Below, piece by piece: positions 41,001 through 49,417 of a stretch of 64,000 nucleotides of DNA. Location: assembly GCF_026626305.1 (NCBI RefSeq), contig NZ_JAPNUE010000004.1:1-64000 (forward strand). Reading direction: 5' to 3'. Below the pieces are notes generated by a model, which worked only from the letters and a program-made list of their open reading frames with translations, made no database searches and was not told where the DNA came from. The position numbers and the translations under genes were made by a program. Positions within the stretch are counted from its first letter, which is position 1. The number at the start of each line of letters is the position of its first letter. This DNA is from Frigidibacter sp. RF13. Lineage in GTDB: Bacteria > Pseudomonadota > Alphaproteobacteria > Rhodobacterales > Rhodobacteraceae.

Positions 41001-42309
41001 GAGCTTTCTGGGCGAACTGTCCGACGAGGCGCTGATGGCGCTGCCCTGGCTCTTCGAATTCTGGGCCCTGCCGCACCAGATGGCGCCGGAAGGCGCCTGG
41101 CGGACCTGGGTGATCATGGGCGGACGCGGCGCGGGCAAGACAAGGGCGGGCGCCGAATGGGTGAGGGCGCAGGTCGAGGGATCGCGGCCCCTGGACCCGG
41201 GTCGGGCGAAGTCGGTCGCGCTGGTCGGCGAGACGATCGATCAGGTGCGCGAGGTGATGGTTTTCGGGCCGAGCGGCATCCTTGCCTGTTCGCCGCCCGA
41301 CCGGCGCCCGGTCTGGGAGGCGGGGCGGCGGCGGCTCGTCTGGCCTAACGGAGCGATGGCATATGTTTTCTCGGCGCATGAACCGGAGAGCCTGCGGGGT
41401 CCGCAATTCGATGCGGCCTGGGTGGACGAACTGGCGAAATGGAAAAAGGGGCAGGAGACCTGGGACATGTTGCAGTTTGCCCTGAGGCTCGGCAGCCATC
41501 CCCGGCAGGTGGTGACGACGACGCCGAAGAATGTGGGGGTTCTGAAAACGATCCTGAAGAACCCTTCGACGGTCGTGACCCATGCGCCGACCGAGGCGAA
41601 CAAGGCCTATCTGGCCGCCTCGTTCCTTGAGGAGATCCGGGCGCGCTATGACGGAACGCGGCTGGGCCGGCAGGAACTGGACGGGGTGCTTCTGGAGGAT
41701 TTCGAGGGCGCGCTCTGGACGACCGAGATGATCGAGACGGCGCGGGCTGAACCGCCGGAGAGTTTCAGCCGGATCGTGGTCGGGGTCGATCCGTCGGTTG
41801 CCGGAAAGCCCGGGTCGGACGAATGCGGGATCGTGGTGGTTGGAGCGGTGACCGAGGGGCCGCCGAAGGACTGGCGAGCCTGGGTGCTGGAGGATGCGAC
41901 AGTTACCGGCGGCAGCCCGCAGAAATGGGCGGAGGCCGTGGTGTCGGCCTATCACCGGCATGGCGCCTCGCGCGTGGTGGCCGAGGTCAATCAGGGCGGT
42001 GCGCTGGTAGAGGATGTGCTGAGGGCGGTCGATCCGTTCCTGCCGGTCAGGAAGGTGTCGGCCAGTACCAACAAGGTGGCGCGGGCCGAGCCGGTCGCGG
42101 CGCTGTATGAACAGGGCCGCGTCGGGCATGCGACGGGGCCGGGGCGGCATCTTGGCGTGCTGGAGGACCAGATGTGTCTGGTCACCCGGCAGGGCTATCA
42201 GGGCAAGGGCAGTCCCGACCGCGTCGATGCGCTCGTGTGGGCGCTGACCGATCTGATGATCGATGCGGCGCGGTTCGGGGCGCTTCGCCCGCAGGTGCGG
42301 GCGATCTGA
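40882..42309 (+). CDS. GTA large terminase subunit (g2)
   Basis: The packaging motor that cuts and pumps DNA into heads. The 475-residue protein has a Walker A motif GGRGAGKT (80-87), a Walker B-like AAWVDELAKW and a C-terminal RNase H-type nuclease with VVGVDPSVAG. The best start is a TTG at 40882, which has an AGAGGAAAGG site 7 nt upstream and overlaps g1 by 119 nt; the first ATG, at 41035, would cut off conserved sequence before the ATPase. So long an overlap with g1 is unusual within this tightly packed cluster. Confidence 0.93.
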   Translation: MPNSASSTKESPTITPSTSTRPELRSAAAWLASATPETVESFLGELSDEALMALPWLFEFWALPHQMAPEGAWRTWVIMGGRGAGKTRAGAEWVRAQVEGSRPLDPGRAKSVALVGETIDQVREVMVFGPSGILACSPPDRRPVWEAGRRRLVWPNGAMAYVFSAHEPESLRGPQFDAAWVDELAKWKKGQETWDMLQFALRLGSHPRQVVTTTPKNVGVLKTILKNPSTVVTHAPTEANKAYLAASFLEEIRARYDGTRLGRQELDGVLLEDFEGALWTTEMIETARAEPPESFSRIVVGVDPSVAGKPGSDECGIVVVGAVTEGPPKDWRAWVLEDATVTGGSPQKWAEAVVSAYHRHGASRVVAEVNQGGALVEDVLRAVDPFLPVRKVSASTNKVARAEPVAALYEQGRVGHATGPGRHLGVLEDQMCLVTRQGYQGKGSPDRVDALVWALTDLMIDAARFGALRPQVRAI

Positions 42310-42377
42310 TCGCCGTCATTTCCACCGCGTGCGCCGGGATCGGCGCCGGGGCGACAAGCAGGAACATGGAGTTGGGC

Positions 42378-43553
42378 ATGGGTTGGAACATTTTCCGCCG
42401 CGGCACGGGTGCGCCCGAGGCCAAGGCCTCGGCCACCGGCCGGGTGATCGCCTGGGGGTCGTCGGGACGCGTGGCCTGGAGCCCGCGCGATGTGGTGAGT
42501 CTGACGAAGACCGGCTTTTCCGGCAATCCGGTCGGGTTCCGGGCGGTGAAGCTGATCGCCGAGGCGGCGGCGGCCTTGCCGCTCGTCTGTCAGGATCAGG
42601 AGCGGCGGTTCGACATCCATCCGCTGCAGGATCTGATCAGCCGTCCCAATCCGGGGCAGGGGCGGGCGGAGCTGTTCGAGGCGCTTTACGGCCAGATCCT
42701 TCTGACCGGGAATGGCTATGTGGAGGCGGTGGGCGATCAGGGGTTGCCGGTCGAGCTGCATGTGCTGCGCTCTGACCGGATGAGCCTGGTGCCGGGGGCG
42801 GATGGCTGGCCGGTGGCCTATGACTATACGGTCTCGGGCCGCAAGCATCGGTTCGACATGCGGGGGCCGGTCGATCCCATCTGCCATATCAAGGCCTTCC
42901 ATCCGCAGGACGACCATTATGGCCTGTCGCCCTTGCAGGCGGCGGCGGTGGCGATCGATGTCCATAATTCGGCATCGAGCTGGTCTAAAGCGCTTCTGGA
43001 CAATGCCGCGCGGCCATCCGGCGCGATTGTCTACAAGGGCGTGGACGGGCAGGGGCAATTGTCGCCCGACCAGTATGACCGGCTGATCGGCGAGATGGAA
43101 ATGCATCATCAGGGCGCGCGCAACGCCGGGCGTCCGATGCTTCTGGAAGGCGGGCTTGACTGGAAGCCGATGGGGTTCAGCCCGTCGGACATGGAATTCC
43201 AGAAGACCAAGGAGGCGGCGGCGCGCGAGATCGCGACGGCCTTCGGGGTGCCGCCGATGCTCTTGGGCATTCCGGGGGATGCGACTTACGCGAATTATCA
43301 GGAGGCGAACCGCGCCTTCTACCGGCTGACGGTTCTGCCTTTGGCGACGCGGGTGACGGCGGCGGTGGCCTACTGGCTGTCGACGCATCTGGGGGAGCGG
43401 GTGGAGATGAAGCCCGACCTCGATCAGGTTCCTGCACTTGCGGTCGAGCGCGACCAACAGTGGGCGCGCGTGGGGGCGGCGAGTTTCCTGACCGATGCCG
43501 AGAAGCGCGCGATCCTTGGCCTGCCGCGCTTGAGCGACGAGGGCGATGCATGA
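42378..43553 (+). CDS. GTA portal protein (g3)
   Basis: A 391-residue HK97-type portal that forms the dodecameric ring through which DNA enters and leaves the head. It has VVSLTKTGFSGNPVGFRAV near the start and the family segment AFGVPPMLLGIPGDATYANYQEANR near 290-315. The ATG at 42378 has a GGAG site 5 nt upstream; the frame is open upstream but non-conserved. It follows g2 by 68 nt, and its stop overlaps the g3.5 start. Confidence 0.94.
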   Translation: MGWNIFRRGTGAPEAKASATGRVIAWGSSGRVAWSPRDVVSLTKTGFSGNPVGFRAVKLIAEAAAALPLVCQDQERRFDIHPLQDLISRPNPGQGRAELFEALYGQILLTGNGYVEAVGDQGLPVELHVLRSDRMSLVPGADGWPVAYDYTVSGRKHRFDMRGPVDPICHIKAFHPQDDHYGLSPLQAAAVAIDVHNSASSWSKALLDNAARPSGAIVYKGVDGQGQLSPDQYDRLIGEMEMHHQGARNAGRPMLLEGGLDWKPMGFSPSDMEFQKTKEAAAREIATAFGVPPMLLGIPGDATYANYQEANRAFYRLTVLPLATRVTAAVAYWLSTHLGERVEMKPDLDQVPALAVERDQQWARVGAASFLTDAEKRAILGLPRLSDEGDA

Positions 43554-43786
43554 GCGGGGCGGGGTCGCGTTACCTCAAAGAGCCATTCGAATGCGCGCAT
43601 GAGCACCGGTTCGAGGCGACCGAGAAGATCATGTCGTTGCAGTTCGAGACGGTCGAGCGGCGGCTTGAACGGATCGAGGCGATGATCGGCGGCGTCGAGA
43701 AGCGGCTTTGGATGACCGTTTTCGGCGTGGTGGGCGTGATGCTTGCCCAGGCGGCGCAGTCGATCCTTGAGTTTACTCCGAAATAG
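43550..43786 (+). CDS. GTA head formation protein (g3.5, rcc01685-like)
   Basis: A 78-residue protein with an amphipathic or coiled-coil middle (FETVERRLERIEAMIGGVEKRL, with heptad spacing) and one hydrophobic C-terminal helix (WMTVFGVVGVMLAQAA). It occupies the place of RcGTA g3.5, a small gene between portal and protease linked to head formation. Start overlaps the portal stop (ATGA). Confidence 0.8.
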   Translation: MSGAGSRYLKEPFECAHEHRFEATEKIMSLQFETVERRLERIEAMIGGVEKRLWMTVFGVVGVMLAQAAQSILEFTPK

Positions 43787-43795
43787 GGGGCGGGA

Positions 43796-44353
43796 ATGCA
43801 GACGGAATGGATGGGGCTAGAGACCAAGTTCGCGCGCCTCGGCGAGGCGGTGACGGTCGAAGGCGGTGTGCGGATCGAGGGTTACGCCTCGCTGTTCGGC
43901 GTGGGCGATCAAGGTGGAGACGTCGTGGTGGCAGGCGCCTATGGCCGGTCGCTTGCCCGGCTGAAGGCCGAGGGGCGGCAGGTCAAGATGCTGTGGCAGC
44001 ACGACCCCGCGCAGCCGATCGGCGTCTGGGACGAGATCCGCGAGGATGGCAAGGGCCTGCGGGTGCTCGGGCGGCTTCTGTCGGACGTGGAGAAGGGCCG
44101 CGAGGCGGCGGCGCTGATCGCGGCGGGGGCGATAGACGGCCTGTCGATCGGCTATCGCACGGTGAGGGCCGAGAAGGACGCGAAGGGGCAGAGGCTCCTG
44201 CGTGAGGTGGAGCTGTGGGAAGTGTCGCTTGTCACCTTCCCGATGCTTCCCGAGGCGAGGATCGGCGCGAAGGGCGCGGACGCGCTGGTGGCCGACCTGA
44301 AAGACCTGGCGGCGGTCTTTGCCGACGCGCGCCGGAGGCTGGCGGGCCGCTAG
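43796..44353 (+). CDS. GTA prohead protease (g4)
   Basis: A 185-residue HK97-type (S78) serine protease that trims the capsid protein during head maturation. Candidate catalytic residues are His69 (LWQHD) and Ser117 (DGLSIGY), with ELWEVSLVTFPM near 140 completing the active-site strands. It lies 9 nt after g3.5 and just before the capsid gene, the usual phage order. Confidence 0.94.
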   Translation: MQTEWMGLETKFARLGEAVTVEGGVRIEGYASLFGVGDQGGDVVVAGAYGRSLARLKAEGRQVKMLWQHDPAQPIGVWDEIREDGKGLRVLGRLLSDVEKGREAAALIAAGAIDGLSIGYRTVRAEKDAKGQRLLREVELWEVSLVTFPMLPEARIGAKGADALVADLKDLAAVFADARRRLAGR

Positions 44354-44390
44354 GGCCCGCTGAACGCAACCCCTGACGAAGGTGATGGGT

Positions 44391-45587
44391 ATGACGAAGA
44401 CCGAGGTGAAATCTCGGGCCGGGGAAGGCGTGTCCGACGCTCCGGCCCAGGAAGTGAAGGCCGCGATCGCTGGTTTTGTCAGCGAGTTCAAAGGCTTTCA
44501 GGACGAACTGAAATCGAAGCTTCAACAACAGGAAGAGCGACTGACCATGCTGGATCGCAAAACTTATGCCGCCGGGCGTCCGGCGCTGTCTGTCACAGCC
44601 GATACGGACGCGCCGCATCAGAAAGCCTTCGCGGCCTATGTCCGCCATGGCGAGGATGACGGCCTGCGCGGCCTGAGCCTGGAAGGCAAGGCGATGAACA
44701 CGGCGGTGAGCGCCGACGGCGGCTACCTCATCAATCCCGAGATGGCCGAACGTATCCAGGGCGTGCTGCGTTCGACCGTGTCGGTACGCGCCGTCGCCAA
44801 TGTGGTGAATGTCGAAAGCGGATCCTTCGATGTGGTGATCGACCGCACCGACCTTGGTTCGGGCTGGGCAACGGAACTTGCCGCCTTCGCTGAAACCGCG
44901 ACGCCGACCATCGAGCGCATCTCGATCAAGCTGCACGAGCTTGCGGCGATGCCGAAGATCAGCCAGCGCCTGCTGGATGACGCGGCTTTCGACGTCGAGG
45001 GCTGGCTTTCCGAGCGGATCGCCAACAAGTTCGCCCGCGCCGAGGCGGCGGCCTTTATCAACGGCGACGGGATCGACAAGCCGAAGGGTATCCTGAACTA
45101 CAACAAGATCACCAACGTTTCCTGGGCCTGGGGACAGCTCGGCTATATCCCGACGGGCGCGGCAGGCGATTTCGCGGCGACCAATGCGTCGGACTCGATC
45201 GTCGATCTGGTCTATGCGCTTGGCGCCGAATATCGGGCGAACGGCACGTTCCTGATGAATTCGAAGACCGCAGGTGCGGTGCGCAAGATGAAGGATGCCG
45301 ATGGCCGCTTCATGTGGTCGGACGGGCTGGCGCTGGGCGAGCCGTCGCGTCTGATGGGCTATCCGGTACTGATCGCCGAGGACATGCCTGACATCGGCGC
45401 CAATGCCTATGCGATCGCCTTCGGCGATTTCCATGCGGGCTATACGGTGGCGGAACGCCCGGACCTGCGCATCCTGCGCGATCCGTTCTCGACCAAGCCG
45501 AACGTGCTGTTCTACGCGACCAAGCGCGTGGGCGGCGATGTCACAGACTTCAACGCGATCAAGCTTCTGAAGTTCGCGACCACCTGA
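44391..45587 (+). CDS. GTA major capsid protein (g5)
   Basis: A 398-residue HK97-fold capsid subunit. Residues about 15-60 are a helical scaffold-like delta region likely removed by the g4 protease; the conserved shell part begins near 95-100 (EGKAMNTAVSADGGYLINPEM) and includes the AEAAAFINGDGIDKPKGIL segment. ATGs at 44385 and 44391 are both possible; 44391 has better spacing from the GAAGG site. In RcGTA the shell is unusually small and oblate. A 158-nt GC-rich gap follows. Confidence 0.95.
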   Translation: MTKTEVKSRAGEGVSDAPAQEVKAAIAGFVSEFKGFQDELKSKLQQQEERLTMLDRKTYAAGRPALSVTADTDAPHQKAFAAYVRHGEDDGLRGLSLEGKAMNTAVSADGGYLINPEMAERIQGVLRSTVSVRAVANVVNVESGSFDVVIDRTDLGSGWATELAAFAETATPTIERISIKLHELAAMPKISQRLLDDAAFDVEGWLSERIANKFARAEAAAFINGDGIDKPKGILNYNKITNVSWAWGQLGYIPTGAAGDFAATNASDSIVDLVYALGAEYRANGTFLMNSKTAGAVRKMKDADGRFMWSDGLALGEPSRLMGYPVLIAEDMPDIGANAYAIAFGDFHAGYTVAERPDLRILRDPFSTKPNVLFYATKRVGGDVTDFNAIKLLKFATT

Positions 45588-45745
45588 TCACGCCGAATGG
45601 GGGCGGCCCCTTTTGGCCGTACCCCCGGGCGCGGGCCCCGGCCCGCATTGTCTAGCTGCTCCCTCCGTCCGAGCAATGTGGGTCCCTGGCCGCAAGGCGG
45701 GGTCCCGCGCCCACGGGCGGGGCCTGGAATTCGGAGAAAACCCTG
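45588..45745 (+). other. GC-rich structured gap after GTA capsid gene
   Basis: 158 nt without a gene, the largest gap inside the cluster. It holds a perfect stem GCGGGCC (45631-45637) / GGCCCGC (45640-45646) and other GC-rich pairings. It could slow transcription or protect the capsid mRNA 3' end so that capsid is made in excess. Confidence 0.4.
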
Positions 45746-46345
45746 ATGATGCTGACAGAGACGAGTGTGGTGCCCGGATCGGCGCTGCCGGTACAGGCGT
45801 TCAAGGACCATCTGCGTCTGGGCAGCGGGTTTGCCGACGACGGGGTGCAGGATGCCCTGGCCGAGACCTATCTGCGCGCGGCGATCGCCGCGATCGAGGG
45901 GCGGATCGGCAAGGCGCTTTTGGCGCGGGATTTCCTGTGGGTGCTGGACGGCTGGCGCGGGGCGTCGGCCGAGGCGCTGCCGGTCGCGCCGGTGACACTG
46001 ATCGCCTCGCTTACGCTGAAGGACGCAGCCGGTGCACCGACCGTGCTTCCCGGCACCGCCTATCGGCTGGTTCGCGACGCGCACCGGCCGAAGATCGCGG
46101 GTGTTGGCGGGTCGCTGCCGTCGATCCCGACCGACGGAACGGTGGAGATCGCCTTCACCGCAGGGTTCGGCCCCGCCTGGGCCGATGTGCCGGTCGATCT
46201 GGCGCAGGCGGTCTTCCTGTTGGCCGCGCACTACCACGAGAACCGGCATGAGGTGGGCGACCGGGCGACCGCGCTGCCCTTCGGGGTGATGGCGCTGATC
46301 GAACGTTGGCGCACAGTGCGAGTCTTGGGCGGGGGTGAGGCATGA
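45746..46345 (+). CDS. GTA head-tail connector/adaptor (g6)
   Basis: A 199-residue protein of the phiE125 gp8 type, helical, corresponding to RcGTA g6, which sits below the portal. Visible features are AFKDHLRLGSGFADDGVQDAL near 19-40, LRAAIAAIEGRIGKALL near 46, and a C-terminal QAVFLLAAHYHENRHEV. The ATG at 45746 follows a GGAG site; another ATG at 45749 is possible. It overlaps g7 by 4 nt. Confidence 0.88.
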   Translation: MMLTETSVVPGSALPVQAFKDHLRLGSGFADDGVQDALAETYLRAAIAAIEGRIGKALLARDFLWVLDGWRGASAEALPVAPVTLIASLTLKDAAGAPTVLPGTAYRLVRDAHRPKIAGVGGSLPSIPTDGTVEIAFTAGFGPAWADVPVDLAQAVFLLAAHYHENRHEVGDRATALPFGVMALIERWRTVRVLGGGEA

Positions 46346-46680
46346 CGACGCCGCGTCTCAATCGCAGGCTGACGCTGGAAGAGGCTGTCAGGGTGTCGGA
46401 CGGTGCGGGCGGCTTTTCTCTGATCTGGACGGCGCGCGGCACGCTCTGGGCGGCGGTGGAGCCGGTGACCGGGCGCGAGAGGGCGGGGGAATCCGTCACC
46501 GTGTCGCAGGTTACCTACCGGATCACGGTCAGGGGGGCACCGGAAGGCGCACCTTCACGGCCACGACCCGAACAGCGCTTCAGCGAGGGTGGGCGGGTCT
46601 ACCGGATCACGGCTGTGGCCGAGGCGGATCTGCGCGGGCACTATCTGACCTGCTACGCCAACGAAGAGGTGCTGTCATGA
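46342..46680 (+). CDS. GTA head-tail joining protein (g7, stopper)
   Basis: A 112-residue SPP1 gp16-like beta protein, matching RcGTA g7. It has the typical opening LNRRLTLEEAVRVSDGAGGFSLIWT and the late FSEGGRVYRITAVAEAD. Such stoppers close the head after packaging. It overlaps g6 and g8 by 4 nt on each side. Confidence 0.87.
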   Translation: MTTPRLNRRLTLEEAVRVSDGAGGFSLIWTARGTLWAAVEPVTGRERAGESVTVSQVTYRITVRGAPEGAPSRPRPEQRFSEGGRVYRITAVAEADLRGHYLTCYANEEVLS

Positions 46681-47084
46681 GCTACGGTGCGGCCGCCGCC
46701 TTGCAGGCGGCGATCTATCAGCGGCTGGTGGCGGATAGTCCGCTGTATGCGCTGGTCGCTGGCGCGATCTACGATTCCGTGCCGCCGGGCAATACGGCGG
46801 GCACCTATGTGTCGATCGGGCCAGAGGTGGCTAAGGATGCGTCCAGCCAAACCGAAGGCGGCGCGCAGCATGAGTTCACCATTTCCGTGGTGACCGATGC
46901 GGCGGGATTTCAGAACGCAAAGGCGGTCGCTGCGGCCGTGTCGGATGCGCTGACCGGCGCGACGCTGGTACTGGCGCGCGGGCATCTTGTCGGGCTCTGG
47001 TTCCTTCGGGCGCGGGCGCGGCGGGTCGAGGACGCGGATGTGCGCCGGATCGACCTGGTCTTCCGGGCGCGCATCGAGGACTAG
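46677..47084 (+). CDS. GTA tail terminator (g8, DUF3168)
   Basis: A 135-residue protein of the DUF3168 (gp10/gpU-like) type that caps the head-proximal end of the tail tube. It has AAALQAAIYQRLVADSPL near the start, a GTYVSIGPE strand and a C-terminal RRIDLVFRARIED. The ATG overlaps the g7 stop (ATGA). About 85 nt of noncoding DNA, including a small GAACC/GGTTC repeat, separates it from g9. Confidence 0.87.
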   Translation: MSYGAAAALQAAIYQRLVADSPLYALVAGAIYDSVPPGNTAGTYVSIGPEVAKDASSQTEGGAQHEFTISVVTDAAGFQNAKAVAAAVSDALTGATLVLARGHLVGLWFLRARARRVEDADVRRIDLVFRARIED

Positions 47085-47170
47085 GCGCGAAAAAATATCA
47101 TAAATCGAACCAATGAACGGTTCAAGGCGGGGTCCTGCCGCCTCTTTCCTTCACAATTCGGAGAATGGAC

Positions 47171-47581
47171 ATGGTGGCCCAAAACGGCAAGGACCTGTTG
47201 ATAAAGCTCGATCTCGGTGGCGCGAATTTCGCGACGGTCGCCGGGCTTCGCGCGACGCGGATCAGTTTCAATGCGGAAACGGTCGATGTGACGAGCCTGG
47301 AAAGTCAGGGCGGCTGGCGCGAGCTTCTGTCGGGCGCGGGGGTGCGTTCGGCAAGCGTTTCCGGTTCCGGCGTGTTCGTTGACGCCAATACCGACGATCG
47401 GGCGCGGCAGATTTTCTTCGCGGGCACGGTCGAGGTCTTTCAGGTGATCATCCCGGATTTCGGCATCGTCGAAGGGCCTTTTCAGATCACCGCGATCGAA
47501 TACGCAGGTAGCTATAACGGCGAGGCGACCTACGAGCTGTCGCTCGCCTCAGCCGGTGTCCTGAGCTTCACGGCAATCTGA
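47171..47581 (+). CDS. GTA major tail tube protein (g9)
   Basis: A 136-residue TP901-1-type tail tube protein. Typical parts are GKDLLIKLDLG, ATRISFNAETVDVTS and a C-terminal EYAGSYNGEATYELSLASAG. Hexamers of this protein stack to make the tail tube. The ATG at 47171 has a GGAG site 7 nt upstream; the ATG at 47165 is too close to that site. The stop overlaps g10 (TGATG). Confidence 0.92.
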   Translation: MVAQNGKDLLIKLDLGGANFATVAGLRATRISFNAETVDVTSLESQGGWRELLSGAGVRSASVSGSGVFVDANTDDRARQIFFAGTVEVFQVIIPDFGIVEGPFQITAIEYAGSYNGEATYELSLASAGVLSFTAI

Positions 47582-47904
47582 TGGCGAACCCCTGGGCGGG
47601 CGAGGTCGAGGTTGTTCTGAACGGGGCGCCATTGGTTGCAAAGCTGACACTGGGCGCGCTGGCGGAGTTGGAGGCGGGTTTGGTAACGGGCTCGCTTCTC
47701 GATCTCGTTGAAAGGTTCGAAAGCGGGCGCTTTTCCACCCGTGACGTGATCGCCGTGCTGCTGGCAGGACTGAGGGGCGGAGGATGGCGCGGCAGCGCCG
47801 CCGACCTGAGCGGTGCCGAGATCGGTGGCGGGCCGCTCGCAGCAATCAGGATCGCGGCAGAGCTGCTGGCGCGCGCCTTCACCTTGCCAGAGGCGGAGGC
47901 ATGA
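47581..47904 (+). CDS. GTA tail assembly chaperone (g10)
   Basis: A 107-residue protein matching the gene transfer agent family protein at this position in RcGTA. The opening GEVEVVLNGAPLVAKLTLGALAELEAGL is characteristic, followed by a helical part. With g10.1 it stands where tailed phages encode tail assembly chaperones, between tube and tape measure genes; here the two are separate overlapping genes, not a frameshift pair. Confidence 0.85.
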   Translation: MANPWAGEVEVVLNGAPLVAKLTLGALAELEAGLVTGSLLDLVERFESGRFSTRDVIAVLLAGLRGGGWRGSAADLSGAEIGGGPLAAIRIAAELLARAFTLPEAEA

Positions 47905-48113
47905 GGGCTGGGCTCGACTGGCCCGGCCTGATGCGGGCGGGGATGCAGGGGTTGCGCCTTCGACCCGAGGAGTTCTGGCGACTGACACCCGCAGAGCTGG
48001 CGCTGATGCTCGGCGATCCGGGCGCGGTGAAGCCCATGGGGCGCAGCCGGCTTGAGGCGCTGATCGCAGCCTGGCCGGATGGACGAAAGGAGGATGGTGA
48101 TGGCGGAAGATAG
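47901..48113 (+). CDS. GTA tail assembly chaperone (g10.1, rcc01693 family)
   Basis: A 70-residue protein of the small family best known from RcGTA g10.1. Its core is GLRLRPEEFWRLTPAELALM followed by a short positively charged part. It overlaps g10 by 4 nt and the tape measure gene by 14 nt. Confidence 0.85.
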   Translation: MRAGLDWPGLMRAGMQGLRLRPEEFWRLTPAELALMLGDPGAVKPMGRSRLEALIAAWPDGRKEDGDGGR

Positions 48114-48777
48114 ACCGTTCGGGACGGATGGTATCGACGGGTTTCAGGCGCAGGTACAGGCGCTGGAGCAGTCGCTTGGCGGTGCGCAGGCTGTGGCCGC
48201 CGCCTTTGACAGCGAACTCGTGCGGATGAAGGACAGCATAATCTTCACCTCTCGCGAGGTGAATACCCTGTCGCTGGGGATCGGGCGGGGCTTGAGGAGT
48301 GCGTTTGACGGCGTGATCTTCGATGGGATGAAACTGTCGGATGCGCTAAAGAGCCTCGGCCAGTCGATCATCGACAATGTCTACAATGTCGCGATGCGGC
48401 CGATCCAGACTGCGGTGGGTGGGGCGATTGCGACCGGAATGAACAACATGCTGTCGGGCCTTTTCCCGTTCGCGAACGGGGCCGGGTTTGCGCAGGGTCG
48501 GGTGATGCCCTTCGCGCGGGGCGGCGTGGTGTCGAGTCCGACCGTGTTTACGATGCGGAACGGGCGCGGGCTGATGGGCGAGGCGGGGCCGGAGGCGATC
48601 ATGCCCTTGGCGCGTGGTGCCGACGGGCGTCTTGGCGTGCAGACGGCAGGCGGGGGACGGCCCGTGAATGTGACGGTGAATGTCACCACACCGGACGTGA
48701 AGGGTTTCGAGCGAAGCCAGAGCCAGATCGCGGCTCAGATGGCGCGGGCGCTTGCGCGTGGCGACAGAAACAGGTGA
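48100..48777 (+). CDS. GTA tape measure protein (g11)
   Basis: A 225-residue tape measure, very short compared with phage proteins that set tail length, which fits the short tail of GTA particles. The N-terminal half is helical (FQAQVQALEQSLGG; FDGVIFDGMKLSDALKSLGQSI), and the second half has Gly-rich turns and GEAGPEAIMPL near 170. The ATG at 48100 has an AAAGGAGG site at good spacing; an upstream ATG at 48079 would overlap g10.1 further. Confidence 0.88.
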   Translation: MAEDRPFGTDGIDGFQAQVQALEQSLGGAQAVAAAFDSELVRMKDSIIFTSREVNTLSLGIGRGLRSAFDGVIFDGMKLSDALKSLGQSIIDNVYNVAMRPIQTAVGGAIATGMNNMLSGLFPFANGAGFAQGRVMPFARGGVVSSPTVFTMRNGRGLMGEAGPEAIMPLARGADGRLGVQTAGGGRPVNVTVNVTTPDVKGFERSQSQIAAQMARALARGDRNR

Positions 48778-48784
48778 GGGACGC

Positions 48785-49417
48785 ATGGCCTTTCATGAAG
48801 TCAGATTTCCGGCGAACCTGTCATTCGGGTCGGTCGGCGGGCCGGAGCGGCGCACGGAGGTGGTGACGCTGACCAACGGCTTCGAAGAACGCAACACCCC
48901 CTGGGCCGAGGCACGGCGGCGCTATGATGCGGGTGTGTCGCTGAGGAGCCTCGATGATATCGAGGAGCTGATCGCCTTTTTCGAAGCGCGGCAGGGGCAG
49001 CTACATGCCTTCCGCTGGAAGGATTGGGCGGACTACAAGAGCTGCCGGTCTTCCGTTGCGGTTGGATACGAGGATCAGTTGATCGGCGTCGGCGACGGGG
49101 TTGTGACCGATTTCCAGCTGAGCAAAACCTATTCGTCCGGCCCGTCGGCGCAGGTGCGGCGGATCACCAAACCCGTCGTCGGGACGGTGCGTGTCGGGCT
49201 GCAGGGCGACGAGGTGAAGGAAAGCCTGCAGTACACAGTCGATTACGCGAGCGGGGTCGTGACCTTCGCCACGCCGCCCGCCGTCAGCGAGCAGGTGACG
49301 GCGGGGTTCGAATTTGATGTGCCGGTGCGCTTCGATGTTGACCGGATCCAGGTCTCAGTCGCCTCGTTCCAGGCGGGGGATGTGCCGCATGTGCCGGTGG
49401 TGGAGGTGCGGCTTTGA
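48785..49417 (+). CDS. GTA distal tail protein (g12, DUF2460)
   Basis: A 210-residue Dit-like protein joining the tail tube to the baseplate. Conserved parts are FHEVRFPANLSFGSVGGPERRTEVV at the start and AFRWKDWADYKS near 77. The ATG at 48785 has a GAGGG site. It overlaps the next gene by 4 nt. Confidence 0.92.
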   Translation: MAFHEVRFPANLSFGSVGGPERRTEVVTLTNGFEERNTPWAEARRRYDAGVSLRSLDDIEELIAFFEARQGQLHAFRWKDWADYKSCRSSVAVGYEDQLIGVGDGVVTDFQLSKTYSSGPSAQVRRITKPVVGTVRVGLQGDEVKESLQYTVDYASGVVTFATPPAVSEQVTAGFEFDVPVRFDVDRIQVSVASFQAGDVPHVPVVEVRL

